A stretch of DNA of 7,676 bases from NCBI GenBank assembly GCA_900552755.1, contig USAY01000094.1:1-7676 (forward strand). Reading direction: 5' to 3'. The notes beneath the pieces are model-generated. The model saw only the letters and a program-made list of their open reading frames with translations. It had not been told where the DNA came from and searched no databases. A program made the position numbers and the translations under genes. Shown here piece by piece: positions 5,631-7,676 of the stretch (positions are counted from its first letter, which is position 1; every line of letters begins with the position of its first letter). The stretch is from an uncultured Collinsella sp. GTDB taxonomy: Bacteria > Actinomycetota > Coriobacteriia > Coriobacteriales > Coriobacteriaceae.

Positions 5631-6014
5631 CTAGAAACCAAAGCCAAAGCCCGTTCCGGTAATCGCCGAGTACATAAAGTAAACGTTGATCACGTTGAGG
5701 AACACACCCGTAATGCAACCGTTGCGCAGGTAGCGTTCGCACACGATGCGCGCCATGGCGGCGGAGTCATCATTGTTTTTAGCTTGACGTCCCGCCGTAA
5801 AGTATGTCGCCACGCTCAGCAGCAGGTTGAGCACCGGCAGCGCCAGCAACTCGTAGCTCTTGCCCCAGCGCGTCACCTCGCCGGCGGCGTTAAACTTCGT
5901 TGCCACCTCGGGACCAATGTTGGGGATAACGCACGCTGCGACCACCAGCGGAATCACCGCAAGTACGAGCAGAGCAATACCCATGTAGCCAGCTTTTTTG
6001 CCGTATTTAAACAT
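5631..6014 (-). CDS. DUF1648-type small membrane protein
   Basis: A 127-residue integral membrane protein with three predicted helices at about 11-31, 53-73 and 98-118. Between helices one and two is the stretch IPNIGPEVATKFNAAGEVTRWGKS, which fits DUF1648 (pattern P-x-IP-x-H/KFN-x-G-x-x-x-RWG), the domain found at the front of SdpI-type immunity/signalling membrane proteins. It lacks the following SdpI domain, so an SdpI function should not be assumed. The C-terminus is an odd GTGFGFGF tail. The start is ATG at 6014, and its ribosome binding site (AAGGGCG) overlaps the ychF stop codon, 11 bases after which the gene begins. It is therefore very likely co-transcribed with, and perhaps coupled to, ychF. 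No terminator hairpin is visible in the short gap to the convergent gene. Confidence 0.82.
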   Translation of the reverse strand: MFKYGKKAGYMGIALLVLAVIPLVVAACVIPNIGPEVATKFNAAGEVTRWGKSYELLALPVLNLLLSVATYFTAGRQAKNNDDSAAMARIVCERYLRNGCITGVFLNVINVYFMYSAITGTGFGFGF

Positions 6015-6025
6015 ATGCGTCGCCC

Positions 6026-7102
6026 TTACACGTTAAAGCGGAAGTGCACGACGTCGCCATCGGCCATGACATAGTCCTTGCCCTCAATACGCAGTTTGCC
6101 GGCGGCCTTGGCGCCCTGCTCACCGCCGAGCTCGATGTAGTCGTCATAGCCAATGACCTCGGCCTTAATAAAGCCGCGCTCAAAATCGGTGTGGATGACG
6201 CCGGCGGCCTGCGGGGCGGTCGCGCCCTGACGAACCGTCCAGGCCTTGACCTCCATCTCGCCGGCCGTAAAGAACGACTGCAGACCGAGCAGCTTATAGG
6301 CCGCCTGCGCGAGCACGTCCAGACCGGGCTGCTCCAGGCCCAAGCTCTCCAGGTAGTCGGCCGCATCCTCGGGATCGAGCTCGGAAAGCTCGGCCTCAAT
6401 CTTGGCGCAGATCGGCAGCGGCTTGACGCCGTCGATGGGCGCCAAGTCCTCGTTGAGCATGTCCTCATCTACGTTGGCCACATACAGGATGGGCTTCATG
6501 GTGAGCAGGAACAGGCCCTTGGCAGCGGCACGCTCCTCGTCGGTCATCTCCATGGATGCGGCGCGCTTGCCCTCGTTGAGCCAGGCAAGCAGACGCTTGG
6601 CGACCTCGAACTTGGGCATGAGCTCCTTGTCGCGCTTGGCCTCCTTCTCGAGCTTGGGCAGCTGCTTCTCGAGCGTGCCCATATCGGCCAGGATGAGCTC
6701 GGTCATGATGGTGTCGGCATCGCCGGCGGGGTCGACGAACTCGCCCGTGCGGCCCACCTCACGCATGACGTTGGGGTCCTTAAAGTAGCGCACGACCTCG
6801 CAGATGGCGTCGGTCTCGCGGATGTTTGCCAAGAACTGGTTGCCCAGGCCCTCACCCTCGTTAGCGCCCTTCACCAGACCTGCGATGTCGACGAACTCGA
6901 CCGTCGCCGGCACAATGCGACCCGGGTTGACGATGTCGGCGAGCTTTTGCAGGCGGCTATCGGGCACGTCGACGATACCCACGTTGGGATCAATCGTGGC
7001 AAACGGATAGTTGGCGGCAAGGCCAGTCTTTTTGGTAAGCGCGGTGAACAGCGTCGACTTGCCCACGTTGGGCAGGCCCACGATACCGATGGAAAGGGAC
7101 AC
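6026..7102 (-). CDS. ychF: Ribosome-associated P-loop ATPase YchF (OLA1 family)
   Basis: YchF is a TRAFAC-class NTPase that prefers ATP and associates with ribosomes; it acts in translation and stress control. The 358 residues match the family length. The order is G1 P-loop GLPNVGKST at 9-17, YPFATIDPN switch I at 32-40, G3 DIAGLVKGA at 72-80 followed by NEGEGLGNQFL, a charged coiled-coil insert (MGTLEKQLPKLEKEAKRD), and a G4 site NVDE, which replaces NKxD as in other YchF proteins and explains ATP preference. The C-terminal TGS-like domain contains HTDFERGFIKAEVIGYDD and ends VMADGDVVHFRFNV. The start is the GTG at 7102: AAAAGGAG lies five bases upstream and gives MSLSIGIVGLPNVGKS. Longer in-frame starts up to 7189 add residues not found in the family. 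A promoter -10 lies just upstream, and the DUF1648 gene follows. Confidence 0.97.
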   Translation of the reverse strand: MSLSIGIVGLPNVGKSTLFTALTKKTGLAANYPFATIDPNVGIVDVPDSRLQKLADIVNPGRIVPATVEFVDIAGLVKGANEGEGLGNQFLANIRETDAICEVVRYFKDPNVMREVGRTGEFVDPAGDADTIMTELILADMGTLEKQLPKLEKEAKRDKELMPKFEVAKRLLAWLNEGKRAASMEMTDEERAAAKGLFLLTMKPILYVANVDEDMLNEDLAPIDGVKPLPICAKIEAELSELDPEDAADYLESLGLEQPGLDVLAQAAYKLLGLQSFFTAGEMEVKAWTVRQGATAPQAAGVIHTDFERGFIKAEVIGYDDYIELGGEQGAKAAGKLRIEGKDYVMADGDVVHFRFNV

Positions 7103-7139
7103 GACAGCTCCTTTTGGTACAAGCATTTCAAACTGCATA

Positions 7140-7168
7140 AGTATAGCGCCGCCGCAGCATCTGGGCGA
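7140..7168 (-). promoter_or_regulatory. Candidate ychF promoter
   Basis: On the minus strand TATACT (7145-7140) matches the -10 consensus in five of six positions and would start a transcript about 30 bases before the GTG. The -35 region, TTCGCC at 18-base spacing (7169-7164), is weak. The promoter lies in the 114-base gap after the ferredoxin-like gene, so ychF need not depend on that gene's transcript. Confidence 0.45.
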
Positions 7169-7216
7169 ATCCGGACGCCACGGCGGCACGAATGAAGCAG
7201 AGATAGAGGTCGCTGA

Positions 7217-7676
7217 CTAGTCCGCGAGCTTTTCCACCTGGTCGAGCATCTTGTCAAGCTTGGCCTTTGCCTCGGCCTTGACCTTCTGGGCTTCTTCGTG
7301 GGCCTTAGCCTTCTGGGCGGCCTTTTCCTCGGCTTCGGGATCGACGACGACCAGATTGGACGCGTCGTGCTCAACTAACTTGAGCGCATGCTCGGGGCAC
7401 ACCTTGACGCAGGCACCGCAGCCCAAACAATACGTGGACTCCAACGCAAAGCGGCCGCTTCCCACCAAATCGCAGGCGAACGTGGGACATACATTGACGC
7501 ACTCGCCGCACGACGTGCACTTGTCAAAATCGCACTCCGGCGTGCTCACCTGCATGTTCTGGGCAAGCTCGGGATGGTTCTGCAGTGTTGAGAGCACCAG
7601 CTGGCGACCGTGCGTGAGCGTACGGCGACGCTTGGTCGTCGTGGTGCCGCACATGGTGTTGAGCGTACGCTCGAGC
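7217..7676 (-). CDS. Protein with two 4Fe-4S ferredoxin motifs, C-terminal part only
   Basis: The visible 152 residues hold a bacterial-ferredoxin-type pair of cluster motifs, CTSCGECVNVCP and CLGCGACVKVCPEHAL, each with CxxCxxCxxxCP spacing, enough for two [4Fe-4S] clusters. After this comes VVVDPEAEEKAAQKAK and an Ala/Lys/Glu-rich helix (about 40 residues to the end) likely to form a coiled coil or a charged tail. An ATG at 7654 exists, but no ribosome binding site precedes it and the frame stays open to the window edge (LERTLNT before the Met), so the gene very probably begins outside. Cys residues allow electron transfer, perhaps as part of a larger redox protein, but the partner and pathway cannot be told. 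I do not recognise the N-terminal visible stretch TTTTKRRRTLTHGRQLVL. Confidence 0.8.
   Translation of the reverse strand, partial: LERTLNTMCGTTTTKRRRTLTHGRQLVLSTLQNHPELAQNMQVSTPECDFDKCTSCGECVNVCPTFACDLVGSGRFALESTYCLGCGACVKVCPEHALKLVEHDASNLVVVDPEAEEKAAQKAKAHEEAQKVKAEAKAKLDKMLDQVEKLAD

Noticed and set aside
7148..7187. GCCGCCG/CGGCGGC inverted repeat between the ferredoxin-like gene and ychF as a terminator
   Set aside because: Only seven paired bases with a 26-base loop and no T-run after it; such arms arise easily in GC-rich DNA.
6044..7195. Long plus-strand open frame of 383 codons opposite ychF
   Set aside because: Antisense shadow of ychF with low-complexity composition and no start signal.

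Overview
The window looks like a GC-rich actinobacterial chromosome of the class Coriobacteriia, probably Collinsella or a close relative. This rests on the roughly 60% GC core genes, strong AGGAG ribosome binding sites, a GTG start on ychF, the style of the IS21 transposase and the overall protein resemblance. I could not run a search, so the genus is an inference.

Layout. (1) 1-600, minus strand: the left end of an IS21-family insertion sequence with only the N-terminal part of its transposase (istA). (2) 595-1547, minus strand: a lower-GC island with a 55-residue ribbon-helix-helix protein whose stop overlaps the start of a type III-like adenine DNA methyltransferase gene (mod). The IS cuts mod after about 260 codons, and mod carries a run of nine G in its reading frame. 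(3) 1548-1992: an AT-rich intergenic region with a 22-bp palindrome made of 8-bp units, a likely operator of the RHH-mod operon, and three phased TGAGTAC repeats. (4) 1983-3633, minus strand: guaA (GMP synthase) with its own terminator. (5) 3901-4914, plus strand: a cytoplasmic type I asparaginase. (6) 4937-5621: an XRE-type repressor and a divergent 129-residue protein, separated by a perfect 24-bp palindrome that holds a -10-like box on each strand. (7) 5631-7102, minus strand: a two-gene unit of ychF (translation-associated P-loop ATPase) followed 11 nt later by a small DUF1648-type membrane protein. (8) 7217-7676, minus strand: the C-terminal part of a protein with two 4Fe-4S ferredoxin motifs, running off the window.

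The housekeeping genes guaA and ychF are intact and ordinary. The accessory interest lies in two places. The first is the wreck of a probably phase-variable restriction-modification locus: a G9 tract in mod where a gain or loss of one G gives an almost immediate stop, a dedicated RHH regulator and tandem operator, and a later disruption by IS21. The second is the XRE/unknown-gene pair with its shared palindrome. The unknown protein aligns by eye, without gaps over a stretch of 24 residues, with the C-terminal part of the DprA/Smf fold; this is a hypothesis only.
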